Shown here piece by piece: positions 1 to 12,472 of a stretch of DNA of 64,000 bases; the stretch's first letter is position 1; each line of letters starts with the position of its first letter. The DNA lies in contig JAMXBB010000009.1 in the NCBI GenBank assembly GCA_024138015.1, positions 14,787,599-14,851,598 of the forward strand, written 5' to 3'. The translations under genes and the position numbers were made by a program. A model generated the notes under the pieces. That model was not told where the DNA came from. It was given only the letters and a program-made list of their open reading frames with translations, and made no database searches. Source of the DNA: Lumnitzera littorea. Lineage: Eukaryota; Streptophyta; Magnoliopsida; Myrtales; Combretaceae.

Positions 1-304
1 TAGGTTAAAATCACTGACTTGCTGAGCAAATTTATCCAAGCTGATGACTCTCTCTCTCTAGGAGCAATCTGTTGAGCCAATACCCTAATAAGATAATTCA
101 TGGTCTCAATCAACATAGCAGTAGTATTAGGAGCCTAAGTCTGCCTAGGCTAATCCCTCTAATCTCTAGTGCCTCTCTGAGAACCTGAGCCCATTTGAAC
201 TCTAACACCTCTCAAGTACGGTAGCCTAGGAGGAAACACATCACGTAAGGTATCCTATCCCCTAGAGAAGAAGAACCCGGTCTAGTAACTCATCTAGGAG
301 GCAT
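1..304 (-). pseudogene. Ty3/gypsy gag N-terminal fragment, degraded
   Basis: Read on the minus strand, an ATG at 304-302 opens MPPR, followed by a stop and frameshifts. A later frame gives MLIETMNYLIRVLAQQI near 110-50, resembling the helical N-terminal part of plant gypsy gag proteins. It lies just downstream, on the minus strand, of a primer-binding site and LTR, which is the position expected for gag. The element continues past the left edge of the window. Assignment rests mostly on position; the protein similarity is weak and the frame is broken. Confidence 0.5.
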
Positions 305-490
305 GCTATAAGAGTTAAATAGGAAATAAGAGATAACATAAGGAAGTTAGTTGAAGGAGGCTAAGCTACTTAGAATCCTAGTAAATACAACCAAAATGAC
401 ATTTGCTAACAGTATATGAACCTTTAATACAATTCATACTTATCTAGAACTTAAGTCCATTCTTACTCTTCTAGGATTCCCCAACCTTTA

Positions 491-502
491 GTTCTAATAC
501 CA
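491..502 (-). other. Retrotransposon primer-binding site (tRNA-Met type)
   Basis: The minus strand reads TGGTATTAGAAC, close to the plant initiator tRNA-Met primer site TGGTATCAGAGC. It sits 8 bases beyond the TG/CA boundary of the adjacent LTR. This fixes the orientation of the element: the LTR at 511-3283 is a 5' LTR on the minus strand and the internal region runs leftward out of the window. Confidence 0.65.
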
Positions 503-510
503 CCTAAAGT

Positions 511-3283
511 TGTAACACCCCATGACCTTAAATGGGCGCTACAACCTATCACATATCTTGGCTAGCCCAGATTATGTTAAGGCTTCTAAGTGCACAAATC
601 AATGAAGATAAAAGAATCATACCACAAATAATACATATAAACCACAAATGAGTGGGTAGTTACATCCACTCATAACCTTATGAAAATCTAAAATATCTAG
701 TAGAGTTTGGAAGCATATAGACTTATAACAAAAAATATAAGATAAGTCAAGTAATTAAATCCTCAAGTATCAAAACAGGAGTCCATCTCCTCAAAGAACA
801 TAACTCTTAACATAACATAAATCTCCAGTAAATCAAAAATCAATCCTATCTTAGTAATCATAGTAATAAAGGTACTCAACTCCATCCTCCTCCTGGATGT
901 CATCAACATATGTCTCCTCGTAAATAAGGTAGTCCATAGAACCAATACTTAAAAAAGAAAAAATGAGTCGAAGCCTAATACGAGTGCACAAAACACATAT
1001 GAATGCTAAGCCCAATCATTGACATGCAGAAATGCAGATACAACAAAATAATACAAGTAGCAGTTTAATTATCTTACATTAGGCTAACAAACAACAAAGG
1101 GGTATTCATAACTCACCACACTTGATCTTTATCTACATATATAAGTGAATATAAATATACGTTTTCCTTTAAATCTTTCACACCTAAAGTCTAGAGTCCA
1201 AAAACCTAATATTCTAGCTACGTCATCCCATATGAAAGTCCATTAAGGAAACCTATCACATGATTAGCAATTACTCCTCTAGGGAACTACTACTGTAGGT
1301 CCTTAGAGCAAGCGGGTCAAATAAAATCAACAAGCCAAATTAATTAGGCCGAATACAAATGTAGTCCGGTTTGATTATTAAGTACTATCAAGCACAAGCA
1401 ATAACCAAGCACCACGTGCTTAGAATTGCTCCACAAACGAAAACAGGACTCCAATCTCACAACCCAAATAAAAGCTTAGACCTCAACAAAGGAAATCGAA
1501 GACCACGAATCTAACTTAAAAACAAGTAACATGTTAACCTTCAAGCATTCTACAATTAAGCTCTACCTAGAAATTATCTATGAACCTATAATCTATACAA
1601 CCAATGTCCCATAAGAAAACTGTTGAATCAAATAATAATTCCAAAATAGAAGTAGGACGTAATACAGTTAAGCTAAAAAGTTGATATAATTATATAAGAT
1701 CACTTATTTATAGAAATCCGTAAGGTACGCTATATATATATATTTATAAGAGAAAATATAAGGTAGACATATGATTAGAGTATCAAAATATATAGATAAT
1801 CAAATCAATAAGGTAATAAAATAATACATACTTAATTAGAAAATAATATGATTTGTAGAATTCTGTAAGGACTAAAACAATAATAGTTGACATATAAAAC
1901 GGACATACTATGCATAATAATATAATATGCTATACATTCATAGTACTAATGTGACAAAATGTTTAGATCGTAATGCCATCAATATCAATAATAAGGCACA
2001 CTAATAATGAAATAATATTGTAGTACACCAAATCAACACTCGAAACTTATGTATAGAATACGATCATTAACATACTCTATAATTAAACAGAAAGTAGTAA
2101 CCTAACTTGAATACAACAGAAACAGAAATTTAGCCCCAATATATATATATATCTAACCAATACTCTAAATTATGATAAAAATATATCTAGCATTAACTTT
2201 TATATAAAATAATACTAAATAACATGATAATTGAATAATTTAATAGTAGAAATCAAATACTAACAATTACTTAATTCTACACTAATAATGGAAAATAATA
2301 AATAAAATTAATACCTTAAGTATACAGTATCGAACAAGAAAAACAGAATGGCTCATGAAATATAACCGAGGTGGGAACACTAGATGATGACGAACGAGAA
2401 CCTAACATAAACAACAATACTGAAATTATACTCCACAAAATAATATACTTAAATAATTAACTAATAACATTTACCGAGTTAACTTAGAACGTGTAGAATG
2501 AAACTCAATTGAATTCAGATGCTAATGTAATGAAATGAATTTGAAAAATGTAGTTGATATGGGACTTACAATTGGAAAAATTGGGGCGAAAATTGAGAGA
2601 ATGAGGTTGGGCCGATGCAATTATTTAGAGCAAGGACAATGGGAGTTTAATTGGGAAAAGAACAAGGGTCTTTTGAAAATGGCAGGGGAAAAACAAGATT
2701 GAAACATTGGAGTGGGGTCTGGTTTGTAGTGATTATGGGGGGGCGGGGGGAATTGTATTACAAGAGAATGGTTGCAAGGGGATTCGAGGGTGAACGACGG
2801 CTAGGAGTTGAATTTAGGGGGGTAGGGTCCGATGTATTCAATGAGGGGAAGGGAATGAAAGAGAAAAAAATGCTAAGAGAGAGTGAAATGAAATGATAGC
2901 TGAGTGAGAGTGTAAGAGCCGAGAGTGAGAGAAAGCTTTGTGGTTAGGGGAAAAAATTAGGGTAAAGGTAAGGTAGATCCTTCAAGAACTTTCTAGTATG
3001 TAGGGTGGTGATTATATCAAAAAAAGAAAATAACGAATTAATTAAAATAAGCATATATACAGTATTTAAGATAATAACTCTCCTATAAAAAATATCGTAA
3101 TGTAAAGTACTAATAAAATTGTTATACCCTATACGTAAAAATAAAATTTAATATACTTAATAAGTACGTAAAATAAGGATTTTAGAATAATTAAATTGAG
3201 ACCTTAATTTTGATTTCTAACGATATTGACCTAAAGGATTTTATGATTTAATTAAATTACTAGACTAATTAGGGTGTTAAACA
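511..3283 (-). mobile_element. Ty3/gypsy 5' LTR (2.77 kb, chromovirus-like)
   Basis: On the + strand it begins TGTAACACCC and ends GGGTGTTAAACA, so the ends are near-palindromic and bounded by TG..CA. It aligns by eye along its whole length with the solo LTR at 4851-7621, for example the shared 'AACAAAGGGGTATTCATAAC' blocks at 1090 and 5307 and purine-rich blocks at 2580-2960 and 6740-7230. The copies are clearly diverged. Length and termini suit a Tekay/Del-like chromovirus (inference). Any open frames inside are non-coding. The right flanking 5-mer is CCCTC; its partner would be outside the window. Confidence 0.75.
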
Positions 3284-4296
3284 CCCTCCTAATACAACTA
3301 CTAAAACTACTATTGCAATCTATGAAAAATAAAAAAAAAATATACCAACTTCTACAAAATTATATAATTATCTATTAATTATATTTACATTTATATTACT
3401 ACTATATACTTAGATCGTAACATGTATACTCATCCCTTAAAAGCCTTGAGTGCCCTCTAATTTCTAACAACTGAACAAATAATGCCTATTTTTTGAAAGT
3501 TTCATGAAAAATCAAACTAGCGAAGATAATGATACAAGTTAGTTAGAATCAATCAGGTCTCTTAGAAGAATAAAATTCTTTCTTACTGTTAACCTAAAAA
3601 AAAGGGGTATAGATTAGCCTTAATCTCTTAAAAGAGCAAAATACTTTCCCATTACCAATATGAAAATTAAAATAGTATGGATTGGCTTTGGTTCATTAGA
3701 AGAGCGAAGTTCCTTCCCAATGTCAAAGTAATCATAGTTAAATAAAGAAATTGAATTGAAAAGTCCTCCACAGAAAAATTGAAAGAAGTAAGGATATAAT
3801 TAAGGACTAGCCAATGTAACATGCATTTGTTTTTAATTATTGTGCTTAGAGAGGTGAAAAAAAAAAAAAAATGAGTGCATACCCTTTGTTTTTTAAAATG
3901 TAGATAACTTTTTCTTGGTTAAGTTTATATTTATTCTAATTTTCAATTTAATCTTTGTTTAAATAATGGGGTTTAACTCAATTTACATGGATTAATTGTT
4001 AAATTCCAATATGAATTCTAAAGCCATTCCATATATTGTATAATTATGTCTTAAGTGTATGTAAATATGATTAAGTGAAATTATATGGAATAAAAGTTGT
4101 TAGAGCTTCGAATTTTGATATTTGTAAGGATGAATTTTAGTAGAAGAATATGCGCTCTTGTTCTTGAATAGACTGTATGCAATATTTACTTTTTATTCTA
4201 TAATTTGAGCATTGAATCAATTTTTGTCCTTAAGAATTTTTTATTATTTTAATTATTTTGTTTAAGGACAAGAAAAAGTTTAAATGTTGGGGAATT
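3284..4296 (+). mobile_element. 3' internal region of an older LTR element, with short degenerate repeats
   Basis: There is no gene. Three degenerate copies of a block of about 67 bp lie at roughly 3550-3600, 3620-3660 and 3690-3725, each containing a 'CTTAGAAGAG..AA..CTTTCC' core. Such repeats are common in the 3' untranslated region of Athila-like elements. A purine-rich run ending GGGGAA at 4271-4294 resembles a polypurine tract just before an LTR start. Family assignment is tentative. Confidence 0.35.
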
Positions 4297-4850
4297 TGAT
4301 AAAACTTAATAATGCCTATTTTATAGGCAGATTTAATATTGCTTTTATAAGCTTTTTAGTGTAATTTTAATGTAAATGGTTACTTTATTTGTTAAAATTT
4401 TTTTTTAGCACTTTATTATACTAATTTGTATATTTTTATAAGAAAAATGCACAATACTAGAAAATATACACGTGATGACAAAGGCAAGGAAAATTGTAAG
4501 GAGATAGAATTAATTTATGAAAGCTCTATAGGCAAAGACTATACCCATAGCCCTAGGCTATAGTCACTCCATGGATAAAGGATGTGTGTCACTTATCAAA
4601 TGAAGCCAAGTTCCCAATTCTAGACATGCCAAATATTTTTTTATTCCATGCAAGAATTGAAGCATAAGAAGACTACATACAAAGACCATGATTCCAAACT
4701 TCTAGGGTATCGTCATTCTATATTATTTTTTAAAAGAATTGAAGCCATTCAAGAAAGATATATAATCGTATCTTGTAGGCTCACTCTTTATGGTATCACT
4801 TGTAATATAACTAGTAGGCTTTATAAAAGAATAGAAAACTAGAATCTAAT
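4297..4850 (+). mobile_element. Left part of an Athila-like LTR, split by a solo LTR
   Basis: It starts TGATAAAAC directly after the purine-rich tract and is AT-rich without genes. It is interrupted at 4850 by the solo LTR and appears to resume at 7622. The small open frame at 4648-4842 is not supported as a gene. Confidence 0.4.
4846..4850. repeat. Target-site duplication CTAAT (left)
   Basis: CTAAT directly precedes the TGTAACACCC start of the solo LTR and is repeated exactly at 7622-7626, directly after its terminal CA. Five base pairs is the usual Ty3/gypsy target duplication length. Confidence 0.8.
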
Positions 4851-7621
4851 TGTAACACCCTAAAACCGAAGGGTGGCACAATTCGCCGCGTGTCCTACCT
4901 ATCGAGAGCATGTTAAGACTCTAAAACTGACTACAATCTCCAAAATCACTTCCAACAATCACTTTTCAAATATAAAACAACAATTCTCTAATTACACAAC
5001 TCGAGTAACTCATAGGCAAATCACTTCAACCACAAACATAATAAATAACTAGATCTTGATCTTCTACAATATACATAACTAACCGCCTCTCTTTCCTATC
5101 TTGATGATAGATATTTCCATAGTTATCGCAACTTATTGAATTGACCTGCAACTATAAAAAAAAAAAAAAATAGAAGAGTGAGACAAAGCCTAATACGGGT
5201 GCACAAACACACATGGATGCTAAGCCTAAATGTTCACATGCATATAATACAACAGTAACATAATATAGCAGCTACTTATTTAAATATCTTTCATTTAGGC
5301 CAACAAATAACAAAGGGGTATTCATAACCCCTCCATACATGATTTTTGTCCACATACATAGGTGGATATAAATATACATTTTCCTTTAGGTCCTTTACGC
5401 TTAAAGTCTAGAGTCCAAAGTCTAAAGATCATAAACCTAATATTCCAACTATGTCATCCCATATGAAAGTCTACTAGAGAATCCTTGCATATGACCAGCG
5501 TTGCTTCTCTAAGAATTTGCCACTGTGGGCTCTTAGAGTGAGCGGGTTAAGCACAACCAACAGTCAAGGTCATTTAGGCTAAATATATATTAGTCCGATT
5601 ACATTTTATGTCTTAACACACATAACCATACAAGCGAGCACTACCTTCTTGGAATCACTCCATAACCAAAAATAGGACTCCAATCTCACAAGCCAAAACA
5701 AAAGCTCAAACCTTAACAAGGAAAATCAACCACCACCATGAATCTAAATGAAAAACAAGCAATCACGTTAACTTTCAAGCACCTTATAACTAAGTTCTAC
5801 CTAAAAGTTATATATATGAACCTATAATTTATCCAATCAAGGTCCTGAAAGAAAATAGTCGAATCAAATAATAAGTCCATAATAGAAATAGAACATAATA
5901 CAATTAAGCCAAAAAGTTTGTGTAACTATATAAGATTACTTATTTATTGTAAATTGTAAAGTTCACTTTATATGTATGTATATAAAAGAAAAAATAAAGT
6001 GAACATGGGATTAGAGTATCAAAATATATAGATTAACGAGTCGATATAGTAATAAAATAATACGTACTTAATCAGATAATATTATGATTCATAGACTTCC
6101 ATAAGGAAGGACATAACAATAATCAATATGTAAAATGGACATACTATACAAATAATACAATATACTATACAATCATGATACTATTGTGATAAAAATACTT
6201 AGATTGTAATGGCCTCAATATTAATAATAAAGCATACTAATAATAAAATAGTATTATCGTAAATCAAATTGACACTCGGGACTTACGTATAAAATACAAG
6301 CATTAATATAACTCTATAATTAGACAAAAAAAAGTGACCCAACTTTGAACACAATAGAAAATAGAGATTTGACCCTAAACATATATATCTATAGCCATTA
6401 CTCTGAAATACAATAAAATATTTTAACGATAACTTTTATATAAAATAATACTATATAACATAATAATTGAATAACTTATTAGCAAGAATTGGATATTAAC
6501 AAATACTTATTTCCACACTAACAGTGGAAAATAATAAATAAAAATAATACCTTATGTATATGGTACCAAATAAGAAATCGGAAAGGCTTACAAAATAAAA
6601 CTACGTAGAAATATCGGATGGATACGAAATGATAATGAATGAGAACCTATCATAAACAACAATAAAGAAATTATATTTTGTAAAATAATATACTCAAATA
6701 ATTAATTAATAACATTTACTAAATTAACTTGGAATACGTAGAAAATGGGAACAAAGCCAAATTAGCAGGGAAGTCAAGAGCTCATATAAGCTTGAATATG
6801 TTTGGAAATTAGAAATTGAAGCCACGCGTTAGGGATTAGACAAGGACGAGGTGGGGTTTCTAGCATAAACACAATTTGAACCAAGAATTATTAATGAAGC
6901 ATGTTAGTTAGGTGAAGGGAAATTGAATTAGGAAAAGGGATGGAGTAGGTTCGATGCTACCAATGGGATGTTTGGTTAGGGGAAGTTAGTGAGAGGAATT
7001 GGAAATGAACGGAGGGGCGAGAGAAATGAATTCAAGAGGTGGGGCTAATTGTATTAATGAGGGGGGAGGAGATGAGTGAATGGGGAAAAGAATTGGGGAT
7101 GGGTTTATGAGAGAAAAAGAGGACTATATAAGAGATGAGAATATGCCCCGAGAGAGGATGAAAAAAAAAATGAGCTGAGAGAGAACAAGTGAAGATTGCG
7201 ACAAGAAGGGAGAAAAAGAAGATAAGGTAGGGTTTAAGGTAGAGTTCTAAAATATTTTGAAATAAAAGGTAGGTATATACTTTGAATAGAAAAGTAAATA
7301 ATTTATTGAAATGATAAATATGGTATTTAGAAAAGTAATCATATATATAAATATAACATTATATATAATCTAATAAAATATTTATACTTTATACATAAAA
7401 TAAATTTAATCTATTTAATGTATGCTTAAAACAGGAGTTTTAGAAAAATATTATTAGAACTTTAATTTAGACTTCTATACTATAAGGTACGCTTAGAATA
7501 AAATTGGAATTACTTGAGTTTACTAAATTGAGTAATTAACTACTAAGAAGTGATTTTTAACAATACGAGCTTAAAAGATTTTACAATTTAATTAAATTAC
7601 TAATTTAACTAGGGTATTTCA
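4851..7621 (-). mobile_element. Solo Ty3/gypsy LTR (2.77 kb) with 5-bp target duplication
   Basis: It begins TGTAACACCC and ends AGGGTATTTCA, with CTAAT on both sides. It aligns along its whole length with the 5' LTR at 511-3283 and has nearly the same length (2771 versus 2773 bp). No primer-binding site, gag or second LTR is attached on either side, so it is a solo LTR left by LTR-LTR recombination. By analogy with the PBS-linked copy it is in minus orientation. A minus-strand TATA-like motif lies at about 7124-7132 (CTTATATAG), a possible LTR promoter; copy 1 lacks it. Confidence 0.8.
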
Positions 7622-8183
7622 CTAATAGAATGGAATAAAATATAAATGGATTTGTCTCTCATTCTCTAGTCTAAGATTTTAGAGAGTAGTTTTATTCTAT
7701 TTTCAGGATCTTAACATCAGAAATAATAGAAGCGATATTTGATCTTGAATTGGAGATTGAAACTCCTAATAGGTTGTTTCATTCCTTTTAATAAATTATT
7801 GATTTGAATATCGTCTTATCTATTATTTCTTGTTTGTGATTAATTAATATTGCTTATTCGATATTTTAGATTATCACTTTATGAATTGTACCTATTGTTT
7901 AAGTCTTTAATTCCTTAATTATGACAACATGTACTTTAATTTTATTAGAGTATGTGTTAATTAGGATTGAGTCGCGAGACTTCTTTTAATTGTTTATTAT
8001 GAACTGGATAATTTGGATTAAAGACACATAACTTATGTTCTTTAATTCAATTAAGGTTTAGAAACCATAAAGGGTTAATTTAATTTATCACTTGTCTAAC
8101 AATAGAAATTTTAAATTAATTAATCTTGGGTATTCGATTCACAATAAGGAATATCTAGTGCTTAATTGTCTCAAGACTAAATC
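7622..8183 (+). mobile_element. Right part of the split Athila-like LTR
   Basis: AT-rich sequence without genes that follows the CTAAT duplication and looks like the continuation of the LTR begun at 4297. A 'GAGTCGCGAGACTTC' block lies near 7970. The right boundary is uncertain; I place it at a new LTR-like start at 8184. Confidence 0.3.
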
Positions 8184-9480
8184 TGTTAGACACTTTTATT
8201 ATCATGACCGGTATCCTAATTAAACACCACACAAACATCACTGCGCCTCTACACAACCACCACGTAACACCACATAGTACCACCCTAACACCACCGCACA
8301 ACAACTATAGTCACTGCTAGTCTACCGCCCAGTGTCGTGCAGCAGTGCTCAGTCTGCCGCACAGCATCGCCCAACAGTACTCAGTCCATCACTTAGTATC
8401 CCCTAGCATCGCCCAATAGCGCCTAGTCCACTACCTTGTGTTGCCCAGCGTTTCCTAACAACGCCCAGTCCATCATCTAGCGTCACCCAACAATGCCCAA
8501 TCCACCGCCTAACGTTGCCCAACAGCGCCTAGCATCACTCAACAATGCCTAGTCCATCGCCCAGCATCACTCAGCAATGCCCAATCCATCACCTAGTGTC
8601 ACCTAGCAGTGCTCGGTCCACCGCCCAACACCGACACAATTTGACACTAGGTAAATTTTCATTAATTTTATTATTATTTATTTATTTCATTAATTTTTAT
8701 TAATTACTTTATTAGTTTTTTTATTAACTATTTTTGTGTTTAAGTGCAAGTTTTTTTATTTATTATTGTTTATTCCTATTGCAAATTTTTTATTTTTCAA
8801 TAAAACTTAGTTTAATTAAGTTTTTTTTTTAAATCATCTTTTTTAATAAAAGTATATATTTTGACATATAGTGGTTTTGAAAAATGAAAAATCTTAAATT
8901 GAGTTTTTTTCAAAAAGATTCAGTTAGTTAGGATTTTTTTTTTATTTAATTTAGAAAAATTAGATTTTTTTTAGGTTTGTTTTCTTAAAATAATAAATTG
9001 ATAAAAAAAACATAAGCCTAGCTCGATTTTTAATATAAAAATGACCCACTCACTAAAAATTTTATAAAAAAAGAAAAGAACTACGGCTGATTTAATCCTT
9101 ATTAGCGGGTACATAGGTACCTTTAGGACAATTGATAAAAAAAAAAATTTCCTCTTTTCTTAGAAATTCGTAATAAAAAATCATTTTTAGTTACATTTTG
9201 TAAACTTAGGTATATTTTTAATATTTTTAGAAAAATTATAAAAAATAAAGCCTATCAATTTTTTTTTTTATTTTCACATGGTGACTTAATCTTAATAGAT
9301 TAGCCCCCAAACCTAGTTTTCTAGTTTAATTTTCTAAAAATTAATTTTTTTAGAATATTCGCAAACTAGTGATCAAATTAAGGTTTTCTCACTTGAAAAC
9401 TCTAATTTTATTTTATTTTTTTACTAGTTGAACTGGTTGGCGACTCTATTTTTTTAAAAAAATATATTTTTTTTTTCTTT
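8184..9480 (+). mobile_element. LTR remnant with a 'GGCGACTCT' end block, + orientation
   Basis: It starts TGTTAGACAC, resembling the TGTAGACACC start typical of many plant gypsy LTRs. Near its end it carries CTACGG..TTTAATCC..TTAG..GGGTAC at 9081-9115 and GGCGACTCT at 9438-9446. The same ordered blocks occur inverted at 11403-11791. No protein-coding remnant was found. A GC-rich minisatellite (8320-8633) lies within it. Confidence 0.45.
8320..8633 (+). repeat. GC-rich minisatellite, 32-bp unit varying in 10-bp steps
   Basis: About eight degenerate units each begin GTCCAYCGCC or similar. By eye the spacing of successive starts is 32, 32, 42, 42, 32, 52, 32 and 32 bp. The longer units hold one or two extra copies of a 10-bp subunit of the type GCCCAACAGC. 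It is a C-rich island in otherwise very AT-rich DNA, preceded by CAC/ACC trinucleotide-rich sequence at 8222-8300. Confidence 0.75.
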
Positions 9481-11390
9481 TCTTTAGTTTAATGTCGAGT
9501 AATTTATATTAAGCGAGCTAAGTTTAATATAAGTTAAATTAAGGAAATCAAAATAGGGCTCGATACTTTGTTTTACATAATACCCCCATAATGAGAAATA
9601 AAATTGCGTTTATATTTTTGTTATTTATAAACTTTTTGCAACCATTTCTATGCTTTTAAATTTAGATTTATTTATTCTTAGAAAGCAAAATAAATTTTAA
9701 TTTTACCATTATCTTTCTAATTATATTGTTAGTCTTAAGCATGCTAATAGAAATGTTATTTATAATAAAAGGATATAAAGCTTGTATCATATTAATGTCC
9801 AATATTAGGAGGAAAAGTAGAATTAATCTCTTCTTTATTGTGAAAATTAAATCACTTTTTCAAACCATTATTTTCACTGCTAATTTTACTTCTAAAGAAA
9901 ATTCATAATTTCTTTTATTAGTTTAGTTATTTTATTTTTTCTTTCATGCATGCACATTTTAAATACCATATTTGTTAGTATTTTTAACATAACACATATT
10001 TGTAATCAATTTCACCTTTGTATTTCATATTAAATCCTAATTTGCATTCATATTTTTATAAACATAACATATATTTTCGCTGCTCGTTTATTTTAGAGAA
10101 AATATTTTTCTTATTTTCTTTTATTTATTAAGACTGAAAATGGTTGTTTAGTTAGAAAAAATATTTTCCTTTATAAGGGAAAACATTTTCTTTTTAACAA
10201 AAAAAATCCTAAGGTCTTTTAGGAAAATGACTTATGCTTTTTTAAAATGGAAAATTGTTTTTCAAACCACTCTTCACAAGCTTTCTAAATTTTGAAAAGT
10301 GATTTCTATTCATTCTTTATTATAATTAACCTATAAATTATAAATATAAAGCAATAAAGATAAGCAAGTATAAGGAGAGTAAGGTGTGAGACTCTACCCG
10401 TACTCTACCTTATAGGTATAGGTTTTCAAACTTTACTACCCATATCCTACGCTATAATACTTTAAAACTACTCTATACCCTATAAATTGTACGAAGTATA
10501 GGATTTCTTGTACAACCTTTATATGTTTTTTTCTTATAAATTTCGATATGGTTGGTTTCTATTTATTTTTCTTTCCTTTCAATTTCTTTCATTTATTTTT
10601 CTTTTTGATCATTTTCTTTACCAATCATTATTATACAAACATATCAATTTAAATGAAATCTTAGTCTCAACTTGAAATACTAAATAAATAATTGTAAATG
10701 AGGCTTATTTAGGAAGTTGACTTATTTTGACAATAAGAATATTTATAAATTACAAATTACAATCTCTTAATTTATAATCAACATCCATAATGATCCTCCA
10801 TATATCATAATTACTAAATCATAACGTATTGACTAAATCTTTTTCAAACCTAGTACAAACCCTAATCTTGAATAAGGGGAAAAGATATAAATACTAATCT
10901 TAACTAAATCTTGACTTAAACAACTTTATATAAATTTAATACGAGTTCTTTTTCAAACCTAATGCAAAGAATTATTGTATCAAAAGAAATTAAGTTAATA
11001 ACACATCTTATTTAGGTAGCTTTACGCAAATCCTTCCTCTTTTAACTTTAGTAAAGTTGGACTTATTAAATGAAGAAAATAAAGTGAAAAGAAAATGCAA
11101 TTAAGAGAAGATCAAAGAGGAAAAGATTGACATGAGGACATCGAGTTTAGTCTAGGAAACTCATGGGTTGCGTTTTGTTATTTTCTTAAGCCAATATAAA
11201 TGAAATGGTATTTTTTTATTTATTAATTTTGTTTAATTATTATTATAAGGTAAGTATAAGATACCTATTAAGCTTGATTTTTTTTCTGGTTTTTTATTAT
11301 TTTTCTTAACTCGACTAATGTTAAACCCTAATCCGTTTAATACTAACCTTTTACTACAAGTTAAGAAAAACTTGGTTTTTAAATGTGTTT
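9481..11390. other. Gene-free AT-rich stretch
   Basis: No gene is supported here. At 10380-10510 there is a block rich in 'ACTCTACC', 'TATAGGTATAGG' and 'CTATACCCTATA', which recurs in diverged form at 12500-12620, 48160-48260, 48640-48870 and 49490-49660. The open frame at 9726-9908 has a composition no different from the background. Confidence 0.5.
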
Positions 11391-12472
11391 TGAAAATATT
11401 TAAAGTCACCACTCGACCGAAGTTGAGAAAAAGGTTTAGGTTAATACCAATTAGATGGATTAATTTTAATCTAGACACTAAGTTGCATTAAAAAAAATTA
11501 ATAAAAAAGTTTCAAAAACTAGAGATTTTGGATCCGAGGGTTATCCTATTATACCATTACCAAGTATGACTTTTTAACTTTCGAAATTTAGATTCACTTT
11601 TCAAAATTACCTTTTTTAAAACGAAATTCAATCACTAGTTCTAAACTTACGATTAAAATTAATTCATTTGTACAAAAATAATAAATCGAAAATATTTACA
11701 AAAAGAGAAAATAAAAAGGTTCCTTTATTTTAAGTCACCCTGTGGGTGCTTACGTACCCTCTATTAGGAATTAAACTTTCCGTAGTACGTTTCCAAAAAC
11801 ATTAGCAGGTTAATTTATTTTTAAAATTGAAAAGTAGCCAAGTTTACATCTTATAACCATTTCATGTTGCTTGGGAAAAATTCTAGGAAAAGGTCCTAAA
11901 TTGGTGTTTTTTTTTTTCCAAAAAATTCTAAAATGTCCTAAATTTAAAAGGATTGATTCATTGTTATTTTGGAAAAAGGTTTTTCTAGGTGATAAAATAA
12001 TTTTATTAATTATTTATTTTTATCTTATTATTTTTTATCTTTTTATTTTGACTAAAACATAAAAATAAATAAATAAAATGAAAATAGGCTTTTTTCTCTT
12101 TTTTTCCATTTTTCTTTCTTCTTTTCTCTTTCTCTTTCTCTTTTTTTAAATTTTTTTTTCTAATTTATAATAATTAATAAATAAATCAATAAATGACCAA
12201 ATTAAGTAAATAAAAACAAGCTATGCTAATTTATAATTAACTGACCCTATAAAATTTAATTTAATGTTTTCATCTAAAAATTTCAAGTGACTTGAAACCA
12301 TTATGCCCATTATGTCTAAAAATTATATTGCTCCTAGAAATTTTATATTTTCTAAATTTTCGATTTTTTGTTTATTTTTCTCTTTTTTTTTGTATTTTTT
12401 TCTTAATTTAAGACCCCTTACCTTATTTTAAAAATTTTTAAATAAAAAGGGAATAAAAATATGGTGTCTACA
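11391..12472 (-). mobile_element. LTR remnant in minus orientation, related to 8184-9480
   Basis: On the minus strand it begins TGTAGACACC at 12472, a common plant gypsy LTR start. It continues to a block at 11791-11733 matching the one at 9081-9130 of the + copy, then a GTGGTGACTT block at 11416-11403 matching GGCGACTCT. It lacks the minisatellite of the + copy. No coding remnant is visible. Confidence 0.45.

Noticed and set aside
2651..2896. 81-codon frame in the first LTR
   Set aside because: It lies in the purine-rich part of a gypsy LTR with Gly/Arg/Lys-rich composition; the equivalent region of the second LTR is not conserved as a frame.
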